Assembly: GCA_031363945.1 (NCBI GenBank)
Contig: JANLVJ010000037.1
Coordinates: 1 to 13,472, forward strand
Direction of reading: 5' to 3'
From: JANLVJ01 sp031363945
Lineage (GTDB): Bacteria > Bacteroidota > Bacteroidia > Sphingobacteriales > Sphingobacteriaceae
DNA length: 13,472 nucleotides
Translations under genes and position numbers: made by a program
Part shown: piece after piece, positions 7,571 through 13,472 of the stretch
Numbering within the stretch: position 1 is the first letter of the stretch
Layout of the letters: every line of letters begins with the position of its first letter
The notes under the pieces: model-generated
What the model was told of the DNA's origin: nothing
What the model saw: only the letters and a program-made list of their open reading frames with translations
Databases searched by the model: none

Positions 7571-7756
7571 CACGGTTTAATTTATTGGTACAAAAAGTAG
7601 TAATGTATTTTAAAAACCAAAGCATTTGTTTAATGACCTGCAGCACACCCGGAAAAATAAAAGCACTTTCAAAGCGTAAAATTTAATGTAAAAATGACAG
7701 GGTTATTTTAATCAAACGATTATATTGAGCCCTACAAATCGAATACGCTTAATTTT

Positions 7757-8744
7757 ATGTGTAGGAATTTAAATATTCAAAGATTTGAAAGAGTCTGTTT
7801 ATTGCTCTTGGTATTGGTAATAATTCAAGTTGCAAACCCTGCAATTGTAACTATAAAGTCATATAAAATAGATGCCTCAAGCATAACTTTTACCATAGAT
7901 AAAGGCCTGATGCAGATTAAAATCTGTAAAAGTGATCGCATCTAATGAGGCACTTTACGGTCTTGGCTGCCACCCACTTGATTCATTATCAATAAATTAT
8001 AAAGGCCGGAATAAGGATCTGACAACAGGAAACTGGTAAATCTCCAAAGTATGAAAAATGGGTTTTTGCAATAATTCCAATCTCAGGACAGGTATATGAG
8101 TGAGCAGGAAATTCTTTCTGTAAATGCCTGATATTCACAATTCATAGGAAAGGAGAACGCGCCCTATTTTCTGAAAACTGGCCTGATGAAACCAAGGCTG
8201 TTTAGCTTAAATATGATAAGCTTAGGTACCAGCTGCTTTCTTATATCTATTCTCTGGCAGCAAAAGTCACTACTAGTAACTATACCATTATGCGATCACT
8301 GGCATTTGATTTCTATACTGGTAAGATTTACAAAGGAGGGCAGTCATTTGCCTCGGCTGCACCGATTGATATTATTTTACTGTATATAAGGGAACGTTCA
8401 ATAATACCCATGTGTGAAAATATTGAGTTTGCAACAGAAAAACCGGGAGATAAAATAGAGCTCCGGATTTATCCAAGTGCAAACGGAGAATTTATGTATT
8501 GCGAAGATGAAAATGATAATTATAATTATGAAAAGGGTAAGTCAAAAACGTTTAAACTAACATGGAATAAAATCTGCAGGCACTCTTAATTTCAGCAACG
8601 AAAGGAGCCTTTAACGGGATGTTAATAACACATACGTTTAGTGTAGTGCTGGTCGATGGTTTTCACGGTTCATATGTAGGTACAACTTCCCAGGTTGATA
8701 AAATTATAGCATATGAATGTAAGGCACTGGTAGTGAAAATCTAA
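7757..8744 (+). pseudogene. Decayed GH31 alpha-xylosidase-like glycoside hydrolase
   Basis: Four frame-shifted pieces in gene order resemble one GH31 enzyme of Bacteroidota, normally about 800-950 aa. Piece 1 (7757-7945) has a signal-peptide-like start and the N-terminal domain (IVTIKSYKIDASSITFTIDK, GLMQIKICKSD). Piece 2 (7941-8039) reads EALYGLGCHPLDSLSINYKG. Piece 3 (8038-8589) reads GKSPKYEKW, RKGERALFSENWPDETKAV, LKYDKLRYQLLSYIYSLAAK, TIMRSLAFDF, then YTGKIYKGGQSF and the C-terminal EFATEKPGDKIELRIYP; it contains an in-frame TGA (8101-8103) and TAG (8203-8205, probably CAG originally). Piece 4 (8580-8744) reads ATKGAFNGML and ends KALVVKI before TAA. Most of the catalytic barrel between pieces 2 and 3 is missing, along with a segment after SLAFDF. 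It cannot encode an active enzyme. The pieces were assigned from remembered family sequence; the subfamily is less certain than GH31. Confidence 0.82.
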
Positions 8745-8768
8745 TTATCCAGCCGTAAATGATACACG

Positions 8769-8795
8769 CCCCTGAAATCATTCGTATTTCAGGGG
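8769..8795 (+). terminator. Hairpin after the GH31 remnant
   Basis: CCCCTGAAAT (8769-8778) pairs perfectly with ATTTCAGGGG (8786-8795) over a 7-base loop. The plus-strand side is followed by TGCGTATTTT, a loose T-tract. It sits 24 bases after the remnant's stop and 23 bases before the stop of the convergent dehydrogenase, so it probably served the GH31 gene and may stop transcription from both sides. Confidence 0.7.
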
Positions 8796-8818
8796 TGCGT
8801 ATTTTAAAAGTAAATGGG

Positions 8819-9970
8819 TTACTTTTTTTTACTGATTCCAGGTTTTAAAATCACTTTCGTCCATCCTTTATCCCGGGCATTAAAATGCCTGTATGCTTCG
8901 GGAGCTTCATCAAGACCCAATTCATGAGAAACGATCAGGGAAGGTTTAGCTTTTCCTGTAGAAATAAGGGCACAGAGTTCACGATTATACGATTTCACAT
9001 TTGCCTGACCTGTTGCTATCCGCTGTCCTTTCATCCAGAAATTTCCAAAATCAAAATCCATATGACCTTTTTGCCCCAGGGGATCTGTTGATTTTGGATC
9101 TGCAGCAACAAATACACCAACAACTCCAATTGACCCAGTAGCTTTAACAGCAATTACAAGTTCGTTCATAGTTACGTTATTATGCTCTTTACCATGCTTG
9201 TCGCAACATTGGTAGCCAACACATTCACATCCTCTATCAGCCCCTAACCCTTCTGTATGTTCAAGAATCTGGTCCAATGCTGGAGCAGTTGAAAAATCAA
9301 TCGGAATACCTCCCATATCTTCTACCAGTTTTAAGCGGTCTTTATGATTGTCAACCACCATAACTTTACTTGCTCCCTTAATTATCGCAGATAGTGCAGC
9401 CATTAAGCCCACCGGGCCAGCTCCATAAACTACAACTGTTTCTCCTGGCTTCACCCCTGCCAATTCTGTAGCATGATACCCGGTAGGAAAAATATCAGAA
9501 AGCATTACATAGTCATTTTCCTTTTCTTTAGCATCCTCAGGAAGCTTAAGGCAGTTAAAATCACCAAAGGGCACACGAAGAAATTCAGCCTGTCCACCAC
9601 TATAAGGTCCCATACCGGCAAAACCATATGCTGCTCCAGCAAAACCTGGATTCATAATCAGACAAAACCCGGTTAAACCCTTCTCACAATTATTGCAATG
9701 GCCACAACCAATATTAAAGGGCAAACAAACCATATCCCCGATTTTGATGCGGGTTACTGCTTTTCCAATTTCAATTACTTCACCCATATTTTCATGGCCA
9801 AAGATTCTTCCTTCTTCCATATTCGTTCTGCCTTCGTACATATGCAGGTCAGAGCCACAAATATTCGTACTTGTAATTTTTACAAGTACATCGGTAGACT
9901 GTTCAATTTTTGCATCTGGCATCTCAGCAATTTTCACATCCTTAGGTCCATAATAAACAAGCGCTTTCAT
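8819..9970 (-). CDS. Zinc-dependent dehydrogenase, glutathione-independent formaldehyde dehydrogenase family
   Basis: This 383-aa medium-chain dehydrogenase probably oxidises formaldehyde or another small aldehyde/alcohol with NAD+. Catalytic zinc ligands are Cys38 (NICGSDLHMYEGR), His59 with Glu60 (GHENMGEV) and probably Asp159 (MLSDIFPTGYH). The structural zinc site is Cys89, Cys92, Cys95 and Cys103 (GCGHCNNCEKGLTGFC). The Rossmann fold has GAGPVG at 183-188 and Asp207 at the end of the second strand, which favours NAD over NADP. The insert with GYQCCDKHGKEH and the PTDPLGQKGHMDFDFG-like region are typical of the Pseudomonas putida FdhA group. Many members have unknown natural substrates, so the activity is inferred. 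It stands alone; neither neighbour is a formaldehyde-pathway gene. No clear -33/-7 promoter is visible upstream. Confidence 0.88.
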   Translation of the reverse strand: MKALVYYGPKDVKIAEMPDAKIEQSTDVLVKITSTNICGSDLHMYEGRTNMEEGRIFGHENMGEVIEIGKAVTRIKIGDMVCLPFNIGCGHCNNCEKGLTGFCLIMNPGFAGAAYGFAGMGPYSGGQAEFLRVPFGDFNCLKLPEDAKEKENDYVMLSDIFPTGYHATELAGVKPGETVVVYGAGPVGLMAALSAIIKGASKVMVVDNHKDRLKLVEDMGGIPIDFSTAPALDQILEHTEGLGADRGCECVGYQCCDKHGKEHNNVTMNELVIAVKATGSIGVVGVFVAADPKSTDPLGQKGHMDFDFGNFWMKGQRIATGQANVKSYNRELCALISTGKAKPSLIVSHELGLDEAPEAYRHFNARDKGWTKVILKPGISKKK

Positions 9971-10092
9971 TTGATCTGTTGATTAGTGATTAATTAGTAG
10001 TATAAATAAAAAACCATTTTATAGCGCGTTTACTCGCCATATTTTAAAACCAATGATCAATTATCGTGCAATACTAACCTCTGAGCGAGATC

Positions 10093-10117
10093 GTTACTTA
10101 CTAATCCGGTAAGTGAC
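10093..10117. promoter_or_regulatory. Dyad upstream of the MerC-domain gene promoter
   Basis: GTTACTTAC (10093-10101) and GTAAGTGAC (10109-10117) form an inverted repeat with a single G-T exception across a 7-base spacer. It ends 24 bases upstream of the promoter's -33 element, where an activator or metal-responsive regulator could bind. The binding protein is unknown. Confidence 0.4.
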
Positions 10118-10141
10118 AGGGCTTATGTATTTACTTTAAAG

Positions 10142-10173
10142 TTTAACCAGCACAATTTGATTTCTTATCTTTG
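10142..10173 (+). promoter_or_regulatory. Bacteroidota-type promoter abutting the MerC-domain gene
   Basis: TTTA at 10142-10145 (-33 like, consensus TTTG) and TATCTTTG at 10166-10173 (perfect TAnnTTTG -7) are separated by exactly 20 bases, the expected spacing. Transcription would start a few bases further on, essentially at the ATG at 10178, so the transcript should have little or no leader. Confidence 0.7.
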
Positions 10174-10177
10174 CAGA

Positions 10178-10585
10178 ATGGTAAAAAAACCAGGAAAGGC
10201 TAGTATCAATTGGGATGCATTCGGAGCGGGGGCATCATTTATCTGCGCTATACACTGCGCGCTATTTCCACTTTTACTTAGTGCTGTGCCTCTGTTAGGG
10301 ATTCAATTTTTTGAAAACCCAGTAATTGAATATTCCTTAATGGTGGCTTCCTTTTTTATTGGCCTGATCGCTCTTTACCGTGGTTATACCTATCACCATG
10401 CCAATATCTTACCCATAATATTATTTGCCATAGGATTCCCAGTACTGGTTTTCGCCCATATCAGACTTCAGGGTGTGATGAGTTACACAGTAATTACTTT
10501 GGCAGCGATCATGATTATATCGGCTCATTTCATAAACTGGAAAGCACATCATAAACCGGTACTGACAAAGCCTGTTAATATCTGA
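10178..10585 (+). CDS. MerC-domain inner-membrane protein
   Basis: This 135-aa protein has four hydrophobic segments. The first carries CAIHC (Cys23 and Cys27) in ASFICAIHCALFPLL, matching the paired cysteines used for Hg(II) uptake in MerC. Many Bacteroidota chromosomes carry such a protein away from any mer operon, and its true substrate is unknown. Here there is no merR, merT, merP or merA in view, so a mercury role is not supported by context; another metal is possible. The ATG at 10178 is chosen because a perfect -7 promoter element occupies 10166-10173. The longer frame from TTG at 10157 would place the promoter inside the gene. The His-rich tail (HFINWKAHHKP) could also touch metal. 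It is convergent with the M28 peptidase gene. Confidence 0.85.
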   Translation: MVKKPGKASINWDAFGAGASFICAIHCALFPLLLSAVPLLGIQFFENPVIEYSLMVASFFIGLIALYRGYTYHHANILPIILFAIGFPVLVFAHIRLQGVMSYTVITLAAIMIISAHFINWKAHHKPVLTKPVNI

Positions 10586-10667
10586 TTGGTATGCTCCTTA
10601 TTTTCTATGGCCGATTCGTCTGAATATTCACTTTATGATCCTGATTTTATGGCCCTAAAATTAAAAA

Positions 10668-10694
10668 AAGGAACCATATCGCTACAGCTCCCTT
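10668..10694 (-). terminator. Intrinsic terminator of the M28 peptidase gene
   Basis: On the minus strand AAGGGAGC (10694-10687) pairs with GGTTCCTT (10675-10668), with one wobble and one mismatch, across an 11-base loop. A run of T (complement of the A-run at 10663-10669) follows directly. It is 20 bases past the stop codon. The stem is modest, but the T-tract makes it credible. Confidence 0.6.
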
Positions 10695-10713
10695 ATTACA
10701 AATATTGGTTAAA

Positions 10714-12939
10714 CTACTTCGAACTATTGCTGTTGAGATAATCTGCAAGACGACTGATACTTGCCGAGGCAATCTTAATCTGCTCCTGCACCTCAGTCCA
10801 GTCACGTTGCTCTATTGCCTCTCTGATACCTGGTAAAGTTTTAACACCATAGCCCGTATAGAAACCAGGTGCATAAATTGTATGCTTGAACCAGGGGCGG
10901 CGTGGCAAGCCATTTACAGAAAGCAACTGCTGCTCGGCTGTATAAAGTTTTTTGTTGAATGCCTCGTTCCCTGCACCAGTTTTAATCTGATCATCGAACC
11001 TTACAGAAAGACTGTTGGTGCTTTTCTCAAGTTTTGCCAGTGCATTCTGTAGCGGGGAGAAGTCTAAAAATGGAACTTCTGGTTTTGCTACTGGTAATTT
11101 TGAGGGCCTGGTAGGGTCAGTTGCCAACTGATAATAGTTCGCCTTTATCAATGAATTTTCATCTAGCGTATTTACCCTGATTCTGTTGGCAAATTCCATT
11201 ACCTCAGTACCGTACATACTGATTGTCTTGTACAGTGACCGAAAGTCAAACGGTAAAACATCAGCATCAGCCATTCTTAAAGCAGCACGACCAGCAGTTG
11301 ATGCCAGGGCTGCACCATAGCTAAAATCAGGATCTTTAAATTTGCTGTAGTTATCGTATGAATCATAAATTGAATGGTATTCTCCACCAGCATCTTCACC
11401 ACTAAATTCAAGATTCAATGAAGGTATGCCCAGGTGTTGTAAAAAAGGTGAATAATCTGAGCCAGAACCCAGTGCACCAAGTTTTTTAACTTTGCGATCA
11501 ATAATTTCTTTTCTTAAACTGGCACCAGTCGCGTTTACTATTTCTAAAGCTTTCACTCTTTCTGCAATGCTGACCTTAGTTTGAGGATCAATTACGTCAT
11601 TTGTAATTTCAGACATGAAGCCTTCAAGGGCATGAGAACCTTCAGCTCCAATAAAACCACGGCCATTACCATCAGAATTGATATAAATTACGGCCTTTTG
11701 TTGTAATTCTTTAGCGTGATCTTCAACCCATTCTGTTGAACCGATCAAACCAGGCTCTTCACCATCCCAGGCACAGTATACAAGGGTGCGTTTAGGTTTC
11801 CACCCGGTTTTTAATAAATCACCCAGGGCAATTACTTCCTCATCCATTGCAGCCTGACCACTTATCGGATCATTTGCTCCATTCACCCAGGCATCATGAT
11901 GATTACCACGTATAACCCATTCATTCGGAAATTCTGAACCTTTGATCATCCCAATTACATCATATGCAGGTACCTGGTTCCAATTAAATTGCATTTTCAA
12001 ATGCACCATCGCTTTTCCCGGACCAATATGATAGGTAAAAGGCAAGGCTCCTCTCCATGATGCTGGTGCTATCTGACCTGAAAGAGCGGCAAGTAATGGT
12101 TGTGCATCATGGTAACTGATTGGTAACACTGGAATTTTTAAAATAGTCGGGGCATCTTTACGGTCAAGGCGTTTCGCATTTTTTGTAGCGCCAATACCCG
12201 GAGTAAGTGGATCACCAGGATACACTACCATATCAAGAACAGAGCCCCGTTGAACTCCATATTCGCTTTTAAAAGCTCCCTTTGGATATACTTCACCCTG
12301 GAAATATCCATCATCGCTAGGATCAGAGTAGATGATACAACCAAGTGCACCATGTTCCTGGGCAACCTTAGGTTTGATTCCTCGCCAGCAATGTCCATAG
12401 CGTGCTATAGCAATTTTACCTTTAACGCTTATGCCCAATGAATCAAGGGTTACATAATCCTGGGGCATTCCGTAATTTACATATACCAATTCGGCAGTAA
12501 CATCACCATCGGCACTCCAGGCGTTATATGTTGGCAGCTGCCCTTCCTGAGCACTGGTTGCATCTTCAGATAACGCTGGTTCCTTTAAAAGCGCAGTATA
12601 TGCAGTAGGGCCGGTCATTTCTAAAAGCCGGATTTTAGGCGTTGGGAAAAGCACATAATAGGTATCAAGCCTGGTATCAAGACCGGCTGCTTTAAACCTT
12701 GACATAATTGTTTCAGCTACAAATTTTCCACCCTCAGAACCCAGATTATGCGGTCGTGAAGAAAGAAGTTTAATAGTACTTCCAATATGGGATGCGCTGA
12801 TTGATTTATCAAACTGTTGCTCAGTTCGAAGTTCTGCTGCAACATGATCTCCTGAAAAACCAGTGATAGTTTTTTGCTGAGCCAACATAACAGGGCTTAA
12901 ACAGAGAGTAATAAATGCGAGAGTTAAGTATTTTTTCAA
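10714..12939 (-). CDS. Secreted M28 metallopeptidase, glutamate carboxypeptidase II-like
   Basis: This is a 741-aa exported dizinc aminopeptidase/carboxypeptidase. A signal peptide (MKKYLTLAFITLCLSPVMLA) probably ends after residue 20. A PA domain insert spans about 140-290, the M28 catalytic domain about 320-560, and a TfR-type dimerisation domain about 600-735, the same order as human GCPII. Zinc ligands are intact: His347 (GNHHDAW), bridging Asp357 (NDPISG), Glu395 (WDGEEPG), Asp423 (INSDGNG) and His522 (YHSIYDSY); Glu394 is the general base. The S1 arginine patch of GCPII (GRARY) is replaced by LNLEF, so NAAG/folate-type specificity is unlikely. Arg180 in ARYGHCWRG corresponds to a conserved S1' arginine. 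The start is TTG at 12939: a TGA lies three codons upstream in frame, and no in-frame ATG precedes the signal peptide. An out-of-frame ATG at 12949 overlaps it. It is a single gene with its own terminator. Confidence 0.9.
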   Translation of the reverse strand: MKKYLTLAFITLCLSPVMLAQQKTITGFSGDHVAAELRTEQQFDKSISASHIGSTIKLLSSRPHNLGSEGGKFVAETIMSRFKAAGLDTRLDTYYVLFPTPKIRLLEMTGPTAYTALLKEPALSEDATSAQEGQLPTYNAWSADGDVTAELVYVNYGMPQDYVTLDSLGISVKGKIAIARYGHCWRGIKPKVAQEHGALGCIIYSDPSDDGYFQGEVYPKGAFKSEYGVQRGSVLDMVVYPGDPLTPGIGATKNAKRLDRKDAPTILKIPVLPISYHDAQPLLAALSGQIAPASWRGALPFTYHIGPGKAMVHLKMQFNWNQVPAYDVIGMIKGSEFPNEWVIRGNHHDAWVNGANDPISGQAAMDEEVIALGDLLKTGWKPKRTLVYCAWDGEEPGLIGSTEWVEDHAKELQQKAVIYINSDGNGRGFIGAEGSHALEGFMSEITNDVIDPQTKVSIAERVKALEIVNATGASLRKEIIDRKVKKLGALGSGSDYSPFLQHLGIPSLNLEFSGEDAGGEYHSIYDSYDNYSKFKDPDFSYGAALASTAGRAALRMADADVLPFDFRSLYKTISMYGTEVMEFANRIRVNTLDENSLIKANYYQLATDPTRPSKLPVAKPEVPFLDFSPLQNALAKLEKSTNSLSVRFDDQIKTGAGNEAFNKKLYTAEQQLLSVNGLPRRPWFKHTIYAPGFYTGYGVKTLPGIREAIEQRDWTEVQEQIKIASASISRLADYLNSNSSK

Positions 12940-13036
12940 TAGAATTCATGGTTAAAAAATGAAATGTAACGTATTTACAATGAATTGTAACCCTAAATTA
13001 TCAAGATTCCTAAAATCTATAATAATGCTAAAATAA

Positions 13037-13065
13037 AGGGGTATTTTACCACTATAATTACCCCT
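13037..13065. promoter_or_regulatory. Dyad between the M28 gene and the divergent hydrolase gene
   Basis: AGGGGTA (13037-13043) and TACCCCT (13059-13065) form a perfect 7-bp inverted repeat over 15 bases. It lies about 100 bases from the M28 start and 120 bases from the hydrolase start. It could be a shared operator; there is no T-tract supporting a terminator. A TATATTTG at 13141-13134 on the minus strand matches the -7 consensus and might start a long M28 leader. Confidence 0.35.
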
Positions 13066-13188
13066 AATTGATTACAAGGCTGTATAAAGCTACTTTTTAA
13101 AAGTTTTCTCAACTAAATGACCATTGTTGCCTGCAAATATAAAAATCTTAATAAACCATAAACAGTTATAAACTAATACTAAACTTTG

Positions 13189-13472
13189 ATGAAAAAAGCT
13201 TTGCTGTTAATCGCATTCATTCATTCTCTAGCTGTTTTTGCACAAAAGGCTGTACCCGAAATAAAAGTACCTGTCTTTAGCTTTGAGCAGAAAAATTTTA
13301 AAACAGAAAGTGGGGTAACCCTTCCTCTGGCAATACTCTATTATGGAACTTACGGACATTTAAATGCAGGACATACAAATGCTGTATTATTACCATCTCA
13401 TTTTATGGCTGACAGAAGGGGTTATGAATGGCTGATCGGTCCGGGACAGGCCCTTGATACAAGTAAATTATT
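13189..13472 (+). CDS. Exported alpha/beta hydrolase, homoserine acetyltransferase-like (3' end beyond window)
   Basis: ATG at 13189 opens a frame that runs to the right edge (94 complete codons). The N-terminus MKKALLLIAFIHSLAVFAQK is a clear signal peptide with likely cleavage before the QK. The following mature sequence (FKTESGVTLPLAILYYGTYG, HTNAVLLPSHFMADRRGYEW, LIGPGQALDTSK) matches the first strands and oxyanion region of alpha/beta hydrolases related to MetX homoserine O-acetyltransferase. MetX itself is cytoplasmic, so this exported relative is more likely a periplasmic hydrolase or esterase of unknown substrate. The nucleophile and the rest of the triad lie outside the window. It is divergent from the M28 peptidase gene across about 250 bases. 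Confidence 0.8.
   Translation, partial: MKKALLLIAFIHSLAVFAQKAVPEIKVPVFSFEQKNFKTESGVTLPLAILYYGTYGHLNAGHTNAVLLPSHFMADRRGYEWLIGPGQALDTSKL

Noticed and set aside
7757..7945. 62-aa frame as a real small secreted protein
   Set aside because: Its sequence after the hydrophobic start matches the N-terminal domain of GH31 enzymes and continues in another frame, so it is a fragment.
8186..8389. 67-aa plus-strand frame
   Set aside because: It is an out-of-frame reading of the GH31 remnant; the frame giving recognisable GH31 motifs is a different one.
8290..8589. 99-aa frame as a separate hypothetical gene
   Set aside because: It is the downstream part of piece 3 of the GH31 remnant, beginning at an internal Met after the TAG at 8203-8205.
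9693..9982. Two plus-strand frames opposite the dehydrogenase
   Set aside because: They are antisense shadows of a strongly supported zinc dehydrogenase and show no protein-family features.
1..13472. CRISPR array, tRNA/rRNA, insertion sequence, phage or plasmid genes, defence or secretion system
   Set aside because: No regularly spaced repeats, cloverleaf sequences, transposase or integrase motifs, or known defence components were seen on either strand.

Overview
This window looks like chromosomal DNA from a Bacteroidota member, most likely Sphingobacteriaceae (Pedobacter/Mucilaginibacter type). The grounds are the low GC content, the lack of strong Shine-Dalgarno sequences, a Bacteroidota-type -33/-7 promoter (TAnnTTTG) in front of one gene, and the gene families themselves (DUF92, MerC-domain protein, GCPII-like M28 peptidase, a GH31 remnant). 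I see no phage, plasmid, insertion sequence, CRISPR array, rRNA or tRNA, and no obvious novel multigene system. It is a patchwork of small metabolic and transport units, and two genes are visibly decaying.

Layout. (1) 1-1280, minus: a PAS sensor histidine kinase running off the left edge. Its N-terminal part (882-1280) is cut off by an in-frame TGA and a frame change. (2) 1281-1843: about 560 bases with no convincing gene, apart from a possible 46-aa exported mini-protein on the minus strand. (3) 1844-3717, plus: a tight three-gene operon of GNAT acetyltransferase, DUF92 membrane protein and small cupin, closed by a perfect 14-bp hairpin that also ends the convergent gene. (4) 3927-6268, minus: an OFA-type MFS anion/carboxylate transporter and a YeiH-family putative sulfate/sulfite exporter. 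A divergent LysR regulator (6674-7570, plus) follows; this is the classic YeiE/YeiH arrangement, with dyad sites between them. (5) 7757-8744, plus: wreckage of a GH31 alpha-xylosidase-like glycosidase in four reading-frame pieces, with most of the catalytic barrel gone. (6) 8819-9970, minus: a zinc- and NAD-dependent dehydrogenase of the glutathione-independent formaldehyde dehydrogenase family. (7) 10178-10585, plus: a MerC-domain membrane protein whose promoter sits directly against its ATG, so its mRNA is probably leaderless. (8) 10714-12939, minus: a secreted M28 metallopeptidase of the glutamate carboxypeptidase II type, read from a TTG start. (9) 13189 to the right edge, plus: the start of an exported alpha/beta hydrolase of the homoserine acetyltransferase-like family.

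How they fit together. Only two groupings carry functional meaning: the GNAT-DUF92-cupin operon and the LysR/YeiH(/MFS) sulfur- or anion-export locus. The remaining genes are single transcription units. The most informative observations are the two pseudogenes, which show recent loss of a polysaccharide-degrading enzyme and erosion of a sensor kinase.
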